Assembly: GCA_017387505.1 (NCBI GenBank)
Contig: JAFOFB010000008.1
Coordinates: 33,945-97,944, forward strand
Length of the DNA: 64,000 nt
Reading direction: 5' to 3'
Source: Methanocorpusculum sp.
GTDB taxonomy: Archaea > Halobacteriota > Methanomicrobia > Methanomicrobiales > Methanocorpusculaceae
Positions 53,196 through 61,768 of the stretch are shown here, one piece after another. A program made the position numbers and the translations under genes. The notes beneath the pieces were generated by a model. That model made no database searches, had not been told where the DNA came from, and saw nothing but the letters and a program-made list of their open reading frames with translations. The first letter of the stretch is position 1. Every line of letters starts with the position of its first letter.

Positions 53196-54298
53196 CCTCT
53201 GGGTGATATTCATGAAGTTTTTGAAAATAGTGGGCGCTATACGACCTCTCGGCTCAAGTGATTTTGCGGAAACAGCGAGTGAGGAATATGCCGAAGGCAT
53301 GTTCCGACCGAGTGAACCAGACAGCCGATGCCGAAGCTCTGCGAGGCATGGGCGACGACTCTCCTGGTTTTTGCGGAGTTGAAGTGACAGAGCGAGACGG
53401 ACGGAACTGATGTCGAATGAAGCGAAGCGGATATGAGACATGTGTGGAGTCCGGGAGCGGACTGGTGATACAGGACGGAATCGGCGGCATTATCTTCTTT
53501 GGGCTGGATTAATCCTCCGGGTGATATTCATGAAGTTTTTGAAAATAGTGGGTGCTATACGACCTCTCGCTGACTCGCCTAATAGGCTCGTCCAAGACGC
53601 GAGAGGAATAATGAGTTTCCGGATATCCCATACTCTATCCCAACAGAAGATATTAGCTATTTGAGAGAGAACTATATTTGGCGTTCTTGTTTCGGCAAGA
53701 CGCTGAGGTAGCTAATAAATGCTCAAAAAATACCTCATTAATATCAACATCAACTATCACCACAGTACCATTAATGTCAGTAATGGTACCAAATCCGGTG
53801 AGAGACAGTACCGCTATCTGGCTAAAATGATATTTTGGAGGGTTCTCCTTCCAATTATCATTTCCAGATGCGGTACAGTATTTGAGGGAAAGTATTTTAC
53901 CCATACAGCACCCCATATATTATGTTGATATTTGATGAGGTTAGCATAATTTTGCGACCTTGAACAAGCGATCTGACATATCGTGAGTTCTATCAAAATG
54001 ACGGGTGCGGGGCGTTCAAACCCCAAACCACCTATCGTTTCTGTTCTTATTGTCTCTGTTCTTATTGTCTCTGTTCTTATTGTCTCTGTTCTTATTGTCT
54101 CTGTTCTTATTGTCTATGTTTTGTAGTTTTCATGGATTAACGATAATTCCATACACCATAGATTCCCCTCGCGTCCCGGCCGAGCCAATTAGGCGAGGCA
54201 GCGAGGGCACGCTGTGCACATCCAAAGCCAGAGAATATACGTAATAAAAAAGAAGAAAAAAAGAAAAAAGAAGTGAAGCTCATCAGAACAGCATAACC
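53196..54298. repeat. Repeat-rich region without convincing genes
   Basis: A ~105-bp direct repeat (53172-53260 and 53484-53580: GGTGATATTCATGAAGTTTT, AAAATAGTGGGYGCTATACG) flanks dispersed motifs. Two hairpins occupy 53763-53880: GTACCATTA/TAATGGTAC, then a long arm GTACCGCTATCTGG/CCAGATGCGGTAC enclosing a second AT-rich stem. A 15-bp unit TCTGTTCTTATTGTC is repeated five times at 54040-54114. Frames across these segments, such as 53653-53916, look like by-products of the repeats. Confidence 0.6.
54040..54114. repeat. Tandem repeat, 5 x 15 bp (TCTGTTCTTATTGTC)
   Basis: Five exact units in a row, followed by a diverged sixth start (TATGTTTT). The plus-strand translation FLLSL-FLLSL is repeat-driven and lacks a ribosome binding site. 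It is likely to vary in copy number between strains. Confidence 0.9.
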
Positions 54299-54592
54299 CT
54301 ATGACATCTTCACCATCTTAGAAACATACTTCAGGATAGTCCAGATTGGAACTTCCCGAATCTTCGCCGCCATTTTCAGAATGGCAATCCTATACTCAGG
54401 AGTGATGACAGGAATAAAATCCTCATCTTCCTCCAAAGCCTCTTTCTCAATCACCCGGATTGTTCTTTCAACCGCTTCCTCTGTCAGATTCTCATATCCC
54501 ACCGTCAGCAGATGCGTGATACCGAAACGGAAGAGGAGTTCATCCTCCCGCATCAGGCAGTCGAGCTTTTGGAGATTCTCCTTCTCACTCAT
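54299..54592 (-). CDS. Hypothetical helical protein, second of a paralogous pair
   Basis: Starting at MSEKENLQKLDCLMREDELL the product has 97 residues. The segment LMREDELLFRFGITHLLTVG and YENLTEEAVERTI align with EMREKDEKLFEAAVDLLFSI and FDNFTEEMAAEAM of the preceding gene, so these are tandem paralogues. No known domain is recognised. The genes overlap by four bases. Confidence 0.65.
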   Translation of the reverse strand: MSEKENLQKLDCLMREDELLFRFGITHLLTVGYENLTEEAVERTIRVIEKEALEEDEDFIPVITPEYRIAILKMAAKIREVPIWTILKYVSKMVKMS

Positions 54593-54879
54593 GCTCTCCA
54601 CCCCTTTTCTGCAATGTAGTCAAGCAGTACTGTAAGTGAAAAAGAGCGAAGCTCTGAAGCTGCTCCCAGAACCAACATCTTTGCCACCAGAGTAAGCATA
54701 TCGTCAACTGAAGGATTACTTACGTCAAAATCCTCCTTTGCCTCATGCATAGCCTCTGCAGCCATCTCTTCAGTGAAATTATCAAAACCAATCGAGAAGA
54801 GCAGGTCAACTGCTGCCTCGAACAGCTTTTCGTCTTTTTCTCTCATCTCATCCAGTTCATGGAACTTATCGTGTGTCAT
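54589..54879 (-). CDS. Hypothetical helical protein, first of a paralogous pair
   Basis: I start at MTHDKFHELDEMREKDEKLF, since the frame's first 29 codons come from the palindromic leader repeat at 54892-54985. The 96-residue product is helical and acidic, with a C-terminus SFSLTVLLDYIAEKGWRA. It is homologous to the next gene; the function is unknown. The leader is nearly the same as that of the GxxExxY gene at 53085. Confidence 0.65.
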   Translation of the reverse strand: MTHDKFHELDEMREKDEKLFEAAVDLLFSIGFDNFTEEMAAEAMHEAKEDFDVSNPSVDDMLTLVAKMLVLGAASELRSFSLTVLLDYIAEKGWRA

Positions 54880-54889
54880 TTTTAAAAAC

Positions 54890-54985
54890 ACCAATTGAAC
54901 CAGAACGGCACAAAGATGATATTGCTGACGAGACTGGAAGGCGAAGCCTGACAGAATCGGCGGCATTATCTTCTTTGGGCTGAAA
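54890..54985 (-). repeat. Palindromic leader element, second close copy
   Basis: Nearly identical to 53095-53190 (CGGCACAAAGATGATATTGC, GACGAGACTGGAAG, TGACAGAATCGGCGGCATTA). It sits directly upstream of the 54879 start codon, spaced as in the first copy. It may carry a promoter or a structured leader for accessory genes. Confidence 0.75.
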
Positions 54986-55021
54986 CTATCAAATACCTAT
55001 TAATAGAAACAATGTCTAAAG

Positions 55022-55029
55022 TATATATA
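55022..55029 (+). promoter_or_regulatory. TATA box of the DUF262/DUF1524 gene
   Basis: TATATATA lies 38 bp before ATG 55067, and AAGGAGAG at 55050-55057 is a good ribosome binding site. Leader length of about 15 bases fits archaeal usage. Confidence 0.65.
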
Positions 55030-55066
55030 CATAATCCATACGATTGTCTAAGGAGAGCGAAAAAAG

Positions 55067-57193
55067 ATGAAAATCGACAAAGGGCGTATCATCAACGATT
55101 TTATTGAACCGAATAAGCGACAATATGCAATCCCTGTTTACCAGAGAAACTACGAGTGGTCCAAAGAGCAGTGTATCAAACTCTTCCAGGACATTCTGGC
55201 TGTACAGAAGTTGCACAGTGAAATAGATAAAACACACTTCTGTGGCTCAATAATTTACGCTCCACTCAAAGAAGAACACAACATTCACTATTACATCATC
55301 ATTGACGGACAGCAGCGTCTCACAACAATTTACCTTCTCCTCAAAAGCCTTCTTGACCTCGCTGAAACTGACCCGGAACGCGAAGCAATATCCGGCACTC
55401 TCTTCAACAAAGACAAAATTGACACCTTTGAGATTGACACTGCAAGCAAACTCAAACTCAAACCAATCAAATCTGACGACAACCAGCTTCATCTCTTAAT
55501 GGAAAATAGGCATAAAGAGATGGATAAGTCCAGTGGAATCTGGCAGAACTATGAACTCTTCTGCACGCTCGTCCGAGAACAGATTGCTGCAGGAATCCAT
55601 GCGAAAGCTATCTACCGAGGAGTAGAGGGGTTAACTTGTGCAAGTATTCGCTTAGAAGAAGAGGATAACCCGCAGGAAATCTTTGAGCGTATCAACTCAA
55701 CCGGAGTTCCTTTAAGCCTCTCAGATAAAATCCGGAACTTTGTTCTGATGACAGATACCGACCAGGAAATCCTCTATGAAAAGTACTGGCTGAAGACCGA
55801 ACAGCTTCTCCGGAAAAGAAACATGACTCCCTTCTTCCTAGATTACCTCAACATGAAGAATGACGGATTCTCAAAGGAGGAGGAAGCATATGAAATCTTC
55901 AAAACCACATACATCCAAGGGAATTATACTAATGAGAGTATGCTCAAAGAAATTCTGCACTATGCAGAATTTTACCATGCATTCCTCTACGGAGAAGGCT
56001 ATTCTCCGGGCGTTAATGCTCTTCTAAAGAATCTCCAAAAGCTGAAACAGACCACCGTTTTCCTGTTCCTGTTTAGAGTCTTTGATGACCTGGAAGCAAG
56101 AATTATCACTGAAGTTGAACTGGAAAAGACTCTGCGTTTCCTTCTACATTACAGTATCCGCCGCCTTATCTGTGAGGTTGGTTCAAACACGCTTAGAGGT
56201 CTGTATAAGACGCTCTACTCCCGTGTTTTCAAGAATGAGGAGAACAAGAAGCACTACTATGATACAATCGTTTCCTTCTTCATTCAGTTAACCTCAAAGG
56301 ATGCTCTTATTGGCGATTCGACCTTCCGTTCCGCACTTCTGGAAAATAACCTCTATCGAAAAAAGGCTCTGTGTAAGTTTGTCTTAACTGACACTGAAAA
56401 CCAGGGTAAGGAAAAGTTGATTGTGGATAATCTTACTATCGAGCACATTATGCCCCAGAACAAGAACCTCTCTTCTGCCTGGCAGCGTATGCTTGGTGAG
56501 GAGGTCTGGAAAGAGGTTCAGGAGAAATATGTTCACACTCTCGGAAACCTGACACTTACCGGGTACAACAGTGAAATTGGCGACAAACCCTTTGCTGACA
56601 AGAAGAATCAGCTTAACGAAGTACAGAGTAAGATGGTCATTCTGAACTCCGACATATACTCCCAGGATATATGGAATGCGGAGACTATTCAGAAACGTGG
56701 AGAACGTCTGGCTGATATTCTCTGTTCACACTATGTGATTGAACAGCCAGAAACAACAGTCACTTTCAGTGATACGCGATATTCTGAGTACAATTGTGCA
56801 AATCCTGATGATGCAACATTCAAGAAGCCGAACTATTTTGTTATGCAGGGTGAGCTGATCAAGGTCAATACATTTGCAGAGATGCTACATCAGATTATTT
56901 CTCGTTTGTATCAGCAGGATAAGACCATTATTGAGGAACTTGCACGGAAAAAAGTTCCATTTGCTTCCTGGTCGAAAGTCCCTATGTTTTCCTATTCAGA
57001 AGAGGATATGCCCCGTAATGTGCTTATTGATGGAACGGATATCTATCGACATTCTGGTCTGTCAGCAGCTCCGACCATCTCCTTTATCCGAACACTCTTA
57101 GCGCACTACGATATTGAAGAGGATGATTTTGTGTACAGTGCTTGTTCAACGAAACGGGTTGAAAACACTGAGAGTGCAGAAGACTCTCTCTGA
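55067..57193 (+). CDS. GmrSD-like DUF262/DUF1524 type IV restriction protein
   Basis: The 708-residue protein has an N-terminal DUF262 domain with IPVYQRNYEWSKEQC and IDGQQRLTT (residues 79-87), the ParB-like NTPase motif. A helical middle and a DUF1524 HNH-type nuclease follow (TIEHIMPQNKN near 458, then HTLGNLTLTGYNSEIGDKPF). The tail after about 560 may sense the target. Fused proteins of this kind include GmrSD and BrxU, which cut modified phage DNA. It stands alone with its own promoter and a terminator at 57259-57283. Confidence 0.9.
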   Translation: MKIDKGRIINDFIEPNKRQYAIPVYQRNYEWSKEQCIKLFQDILAVQKLHSEIDKTHFCGSIIYAPLKEEHNIHYYIIIDGQQRLTTIYLLLKSLLDLAETDPEREAISGTLFNKDKIDTFEIDTASKLKLKPIKSDDNQLHLLMENRHKEMDKSSGIWQNYELFCTLVREQIAAGIHAKAIYRGVEGLTCASIRLEEEDNPQEIFERINSTGVPLSLSDKIRNFVLMTDTDQEILYEKYWLKTEQLLRKRNMTPFFLDYLNMKNDGFSKEEEAYEIFKTTYIQGNYTNESMLKEILHYAEFYHAFLYGEGYSPGVNALLKNLQKLKQTTVFLFLFRVFDDLEARIITEVELEKTLRFLLHYSIRRLICEVGSNTLRGLYKTLYSRVFKNEENKKHYYDTIVSFFIQLTSKDALIGDSTFRSALLENNLYRKKALCKFVLTDTENQGKEKLIVDNLTIEHIMPQNKNLSSAWQRMLGEEVWKEVQEKYVHTLGNLTLTGYNSEIGDKPFADKKNQLNEVQSKMVILNSDIYSQDIWNAETIQKRGERLADILCSHYVIEQPETTVTFSDTRYSEYNCANPDDATFKKPNYFVMQGELIKVNTFAEMLHQIISRLYQQDKTIIEELARKKVPFASWSKVPMFSYSEEDMPRNVLIDGTDIYRHSGLSAAPTISFIRTLLAHYDIEEDDFVYSACSTKRVENTESAEDSL

Positions 57194-57258
57194 ACTTTTT
57201 TGAAGCATAAGTGTAGTCCGGGAGCGGACCAGTGAACTAAAAATAGGGATATTGAATA

Positions 57259-57283
57259 GTAAGGGAGTGAGAACTCCCTTTTT
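57259..57283 (+). terminator. Hairpin terminator after the DUF262/DUF1524 gene
   Basis: AAGGGAGT and ACTCCCTT form an 8-bp stem with a GAGA loop, followed by a run of T. It may also serve the convergent 57289 gene. Confidence 0.7.
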
Positions 57284-57288
57284 TCTTA

Positions 57289-57528
57289 TCATCTCGCTTT
57301 TACAACAACAGCACCAAGTAATCCCAAAACTATAAGCAGAAAAGCAAATAATTCTGTTGGAATCGCCGAGAAAAGATTGATGGCAGGCAACATCATGCTG
57401 TCAAATTGAGAACCAAGATCTGGAGAAAGATTCGTAAAGGCCTGAGATATTCCGCCACAGGCAAGGACTACTACTGACATAATCATAGTCCCCTTAAGCA
57501 GATCAATGATGACATTGGTGTGGCTCAT
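57289..57528 (-). CDS. Small membrane protein
   Basis: The 79-residue protein has two hydrophobic segments (MSVVVLACGGISQAF near 17-31 and FAFLLIVLGLLGAVVV near 60-76) and starts MSHTNVIIDLLKGTMI after GGGAGAG. It is unrecognised. It could be a holin-like or signal-anchored protein of the accessory region. Confidence 0.5.
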   Translation of the reverse strand: MSHTNVIIDLLKGTMIMSVVVLACGGISQAFTNLSPDLGSQFDSMMLPAINLFSAIPTELFAFLLIVLGLLGAVVVKAR

Positions 57529-57885
57529 TTTACTCTCTCCCTTGTGTTCTTTTTCTCAACAATCAATACCTGGTTTTTGTTTATCATTTTTCTTTTCGTC
57601 ATTGCGAATTTTTACAATATTTGGAATTCACTTTCTTGAGTACAGCATCCGCTCTCAGAATTACTTTTTGAGAAAACATTCGCTGATACTGAAGAAAGGA
57701 AGCAACACATGAATTCTTGATACCCAAAGATGGCATCAAATCATTCTGCGTCAAAATACGGTTTTGTAGGAAAATTTTCTTGTAAGTTTTAGTGAGTTAA
57801 ATCACCCATTAGACATATAGATGAGCTACTTTAATAGGTTTCTGTAGGGGCAAATGGATAACGCAAAAAATATGGGGAAAGGATT
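57529..57885. other. Intergenic region without recognisable features
   Basis: AT-rich sequence between two minus-strand genes. I see no start codon with a ribosome binding site, no tRNA and no strong hairpin. Confidence 0.5.
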
Positions 57886-58956
57886 CTAGGATTTCTTCAG
57901 ATTGAACAGTGAGTTATAATCATCCTCAGACAAAACGGTATTCCATCCACCCTTGTCTTCACCTTCATGACGGTTAATTCCTGTGTAAACAAGGCTTGCG
58001 TCTTCATACCGTTTGAATTTGTAAACTGCATCGTTCATCAGGGTATCATTGAACACACCAAGAGATACCAGCAGTTTAAAGTCTGCTACATCCAGTCCAG
58101 TTACTTTTTTGAACAGTCCAGGTTCAAGCTGCGTAATCACATCATGCAGACAACGCTCGCGGAAATCAGTCAGATACATAAACACCGGAATTCTGGTTGC
58201 AAACTTGATGAGTTTTTCCTGAATCTGTTTCCGCTTGTTCTTATAATCTTTCTCTTCCTCACTCAGAGCTTTTTTCTCATCTTTTGTTAGTTTCTCCCCC
58301 AAATCATTCCTCTTCTTTTTCACGGCTTCGGATTTGTTGATAATCGTTTGAATGTCTGCATTCAGATTCCTGAAACCTTCAATCCGCATAAGAGCAGACA
58401 TGGCTTCATCATTTGCCATTAATCGAGATAACGTATCATTATCCACATTCACCAGTAATGCACTCTCCCATCTCTTCGCAAGAAGTGTGGCAGAAGTTCC
58501 AGACATGGCGATATCTAAAACATCAGCAGCACTAATCTGGCGCATGGAACTTCCGTCATAGGCAATTACTGGAAGGAAGTTAATGAACTCAGAAACCTTC
58601 TTTTCCGGATTGGCTTCATGAATGTTCAGTCTGCAACTGTAATCAGCAATCTGTTTCAATGCACGATCTAAAGCAAAGTCAAACACATAACATTCTTTCT
58701 TGACAATCTCTTTTGTACCATTTTCTCCATCAATTTCCCACGGACTCTGCACTCTGAACGCAGCCTGGAAATAGGTCTCCGGACTTGAAAGATTGCGAAG
58801 CATGAAGATTCCAGTCCATGGTTTTACCGTAACACCTGTTGTCAGTTTTCCACAAGACAAAGTGATGGTTTTTGACTCGAGTGGATTTGCCATTGATTTC
58901 TGAACTGGCTCAAGAGCTGCGGCCCCAATTCCTGCTGCAGAATCACCCATATCCAT
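57886..58956 (-). pseudogene. C-terminal fragment of a restriction-type DEAD/DEAH helicase
   Basis: The 356-residue frame begins in the middle of a helicase domain 2: TITLSCGKLTTGVTVKPWTG (motif V region) and YFQAAFRVQSPW (motif VI region). A C-terminal domain follows, with YVFDFALDRALKQIADYSCR. Homologous type III/fused restriction helicases have several hundred residues before this point, with Walker A and DEAH motifs that are absent here. Upstream DNA is unrelated and carries stops. It is most likely a decayed remnant. Confidence 0.7.
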
Positions 58957-59590
58957 AGAGTAAGAACAATTATCTATGTATCAATTTGATGGTGTTTATC
59001 TGAAAATAGATGAGAAAATGGGATTTGGGATATGAAACAAATCCCATTGCTGATTATTGGGTTTGAGATACTTGGACAATCAGTAATCAAATTTTGAATA
59101 GAGTTCAACTGGCAATTGCGAAAAGTATCTTTCCGCGGCCTATTTTTCAAACTATGGGGGAAGCTGAATTTATAGAAAAAAACAGTTCCAATAACAAATG
59201 GATTCTTATTGTTTATATACCCATCCTATGCTCTGGTGAGTTATACTTTTACAAGTGTTAGTAATGATTTTTCCAAATGTATCACATTGAATAACTCAAC
59301 CTCAACCCGATATCGAGCAACGGAGTTATTAGCGTTCTTCCAAGTGTATCCTAAGTCCGCTCCCGGACTCCACTTTCGCACGTCTTTCAGCCGTCGCCAG
59401 CCTTTCAGGCTTGCTCCCGTCTTGAGCCTTCGGTTCGCGACGTGCTCACAGCTTAGTCGCGTCACGCCTTCGTCTCTCGCCCCTCGCATGCGCGCCCGGC
59501 ACACAAAAACCCCGGGAAAAACTGCTGACTTTCCAACGACACAGTGTTGACTTCCCAACGACAAAACACCAGCCACTCTGCTCCGCCATA
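58957..59590. repeat. Intergenic region with dispersed repeats
   Basis: The left part (to 59340) is AT-rich with no gene. 59350-59490 carries the accessory-region motif set (GTCCGCTCCCGGACTCC, CAGCCTTTCAGGCTTGCTC, GCTTAGTCGCGTCACGCC). The duplicated phrase GACTTTCCAACGACA/GACTTCCCAACGACA is at 59526-59562. Confidence 0.6.
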
Positions 59591-59781
59591 ACTATAAATA
59601 CCTCCTGAAACAAAAAAGAATAGTGCATAAGACATGTGTCGTAGACCAAACGACAGTTCAACATGACCCTTATGACAAAGGAAACCGGCAAGGATACCCT
59701 TCAAGAAACCCAAGCCAGAAAAACCTCTGTCCTACAGAGGTAGGTTTCCAATCTAATTAAAACCTCCGCGAGGTTACAAGA
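59591..59781 (+). promoter_or_regulatory. Promoter and structured leader of the HsdS/HsdM-like operon
   Basis: CTATAAATA (59592-59600) is a good TATA box, leaving a leader of about 155 bases. It contains a 26-codon ORF (59663-59743) whose end lies in hairpin ACCTCTGT-CCT-ACAGAGGT. A second hairpin, AACCTC-CGC-GAGGTT, takes up the ribosome binding site GAGGTT of the first gene. AGGTTT after hairpin 1 could pair with AAACCT instead, freeing the site. This looks like translational attenuation. Confidence 0.5.
59663..59743 (+). CDS. Putative 26-residue leader peptide
   Basis: ATG 59663 opens MTLMTKETGKDTLQETQARK and ends SVLQR-stop within the first leader hairpin. There is no strong ribosome binding site, so coding status is uncertain. 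Its placement is like that of attenuator leader peptides. Confidence 0.3.
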   Translation: MTLMTKETGKDTLQETQARKTSVLQR

Positions 59782-60366
59782 ATGGAAGAAACAAAAACCC
59801 TCAAAGATGTAACAGTCAACGTAAAACAGGGAGCATCCTCCTTCTACTTAAAAGAAGGAACAGAACCAATCAAAGTCATCCGCCACAAAGCAATCACAGC
59901 CGACGGCAGACTCATCCCAGAAGAAATTGACGAAACAAACATCAAAAAACTCGACAGAACCGAAAAGAACCTGCTCGAAGAAGGAGACATCCTGCTCTCC
60001 ATCAGACACAGCTTCAAAGCTGTCGTAATCCCGAAAGAACTCAAAGGAGCAACATTTACCGGAGACTTCATCGCCTTAACAGTCGACAAAGAAAAAATCT
60101 CACCGGAACTCCTGGCAGCCTACCTCTCACAACCCGCAGTCAACAAATACATAGACGCACAGGGACAGGGAGCAATCTCCAAATCATTCTCCAAAGAATC
60201 ACTCTTAAGCATCCCCTTACACATCCCGGACAAACAAACCCAGGAAAAACTCAAAACCCTCACAAAATACATCGAAGAACACAGAAAACTCATCGAAGAA
60301 GAGGCAGCAAAACTCAGGGAAATCGAAGAAACACTCCTCGTAACAAACCTCGGAGGCAGACCATGA
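59782..60366 (+). CDS. HsdS-like protein with a single target-recognition domain
   Basis: The 194-residue protein resembles one half of a type I specificity subunit. It has a target-recognition domain (LLEEGDILLSIRHSFKAVVI, ATFTGDFIALTV, LLAAYLSQPAVNKYIDAQGQ, ISKSFSKESLLSIPLHIPD) and then the conserved helix KLKTLTKYIEEHRKLIEEEA. Full HsdS has two such halves; a half could dimerise. Its stop overlaps the following HsdM-like start by four bases. There is no hsdR nearby. Confidence 0.8.
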   Translation: MEETKTLKDVTVNVKQGASSFYLKEGTEPIKVIRHKAITADGRLIPEEIDETNIKKLDRTEKNLLEEGDILLSIRHSFKAVVIPKELKGATFTGDFIALTVDKEKISPELLAAYLSQPAVNKYIDAQGQGAISKSFSKESLLSIPLHIPDKQTQEKLKTLTKYIEEHRKLIEEEAAKLREIEETLLVTNLGGRP

Positions 60367-61700
60367 CATTATCGAAGGAAGACCTCGAAAACACCTTAAT
60401 CACCTTAGCCAACACCCCGGCACAGAGAAATGCCTCCCTTGGCTACCTGCCTGCCATCCTCTTCGCAAAATGGGCCGCAGACAAAGCAGACGAACCGGGA
60501 TTTCCTGAATCCATCGGACTCAAAGAAAAACCGGTTTACAACACCGACCTCTCGCCAAAAGAACTCATCTCCCAGGTCATCGAAAACCCAATCCTCTACC
60601 CTGCAGACGAAACGGTAATCGAAACACCAAAAGACGTACGTCACCACTTCGAAGTCTTAAAGCACACCATAAAAACACTCGGCATCTTCCAGACAGGAGA
60701 CATGAAAGCAGAAGACATCCAAAACGCCTTCGACGCTTACTTAAACCGGATGTTTATCGAATCCCGCGAAAACATCAACACCTTCCAGCCGTTTGCCGCA
60801 GACATCGTACAACAAATCGCCGGAAAAACAGAAGAAGCATACGACCCGTTCTGCAAAACCGGAGAACTCCTCTGCGCAGTAGATGCAGACAAAAGAATCG
60901 GCTCAGAACCATTCAAACCGATGTCCACAGTCGCATACGTCCGCTCATGCTTCCGCGGTAAAAGAATCGAACTCGCAGATGATCCAATATCTGCCCCGCT
61001 CACAAACGAGGACGGAACATTACGCAGATTCCCGCTTGTAGTCTCAAACATCGACCATGATGTATCACACAAACAACAGGAAAAGAACCCTGCTGTAAGC
61101 ATGGACATCCACGGACGCTTCGCCCTCTGCCATGAAACTGACGTCCTAAACAGCACAGTAATGCTTCTCCATTCACTCGCCTGCACCGCAGACACCGGAC
61201 GCTGTATCATGGTTTCTCCATCCTTCTTAAACGGAGGATTCAGATTCATGAAACCGGCAGAATCTGTCCAACTGCTCGAAAATGACTGGCTGGAAGCAGT
61301 CATCCAGATTCGCGGAAATGAAAACCCGCGTTTCAGATTCAGCAGTCTGCCGCATGAAATGCAGATTATGGTCTTCTCCAAAAACAAAGACCAGAACCGC
61401 AAAGGAAAGATTCTCTTCATCAACGATGAAAGCGAGTACTCCAAAGAAGCAGTCGAAAAGGTCTGCAAAGCCTTCCATGATTTCCAGGAAATCTCCGGAT
61501 ACTCAAAGATCGTTGAACTCAAAGACATCCTCAAATCCAGAAAACCTGACCTTAACCCTAAATCTCACACAGCAGTCCTCGAAGTACCAATGGCTCTCGA
61601 CCTGGAAGAGGCACGCCAGGAACTCATCAAAATCGAGGGAAAAAGGCTTGCAGTCTTAACAGACATTCTCGACCTCTTAGAAGAGATGAAGACCGAATAA
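60363..61700 (+). CDS. Degenerate HsdM-like protein
   Basis: The 445-residue protein follows the type I methyltransferase plan: helical N-terminus, SAM-binding region YDPFCKTGELLCAV where HsdM has DPxCGSGG, and later RCIMVSPSFLNGG. The catalytic NPPF/Y motif is replaced by SNIDHD (VVSNIDHDVS), and the glycine-rich motif I is weakened. It is therefore probably not an active methylase. Paired with a half-HsdS and a coiled-coil gene, it may form a DNA-binding complex with another purpose. Confidence 0.72.
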   Translation: MTLSKEDLENTLITLANTPAQRNASLGYLPAILFAKWAADKADEPGFPESIGLKEKPVYNTDLSPKELISQVIENPILYPADETVIETPKDVRHHFEVLKHTIKTLGIFQTGDMKAEDIQNAFDAYLNRMFIESRENINTFQPFAADIVQQIAGKTEEAYDPFCKTGELLCAVDADKRIGSEPFKPMSTVAYVRSCFRGKRIELADDPISAPLTNEDGTLRRFPLVVSNIDHDVSHKQQEKNPAVSMDIHGRFALCHETDVLNSTVMLLHSLACTADTGRCIMVSPSFLNGGFRFMKPAESVQLLENDWLEAVIQIRGNENPRFRFSSLPHEMQIMVFSKNKDQNRKGKILFINDESEYSKEAVEKVCKAFHDFQEISGYSKIVELKDILKSRKPDLNPKSHTAVLEVPMALDLEEARQELIKIEGKRLAVLTDILDLLEEMKTE

Positions 61701-61768
61701 AGGTCAGAAAGAAACACAGCTTTGGCTCATCCAAACAGCCAAAGCTCTGACATAATTTACTCACAAAC

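Noticed and set aside
53653..53916. Minus-strand 87-aa frame as a gene
   Set aside because: It spans the two hairpins, has no ribosome binding site and resembles nothing known to me.
54040..54114. Five tandem repeats as a CRISPR array
   Set aside because: Units are 15 bp and directly adjacent, with no spacers and no cas genes in the window.
54005..54244. Plus-strand frame rich in FLLSL as a membrane protein
   Set aside because: The hydrophobic repeats come from the 15-bp tandem repeat; there is no ribosome binding site.
59446..59713. Overlapping minus-strand frames over the operon leader
   Set aside because: They arise from dispersed repeats and lie opposite a good plus-strand TATA box.
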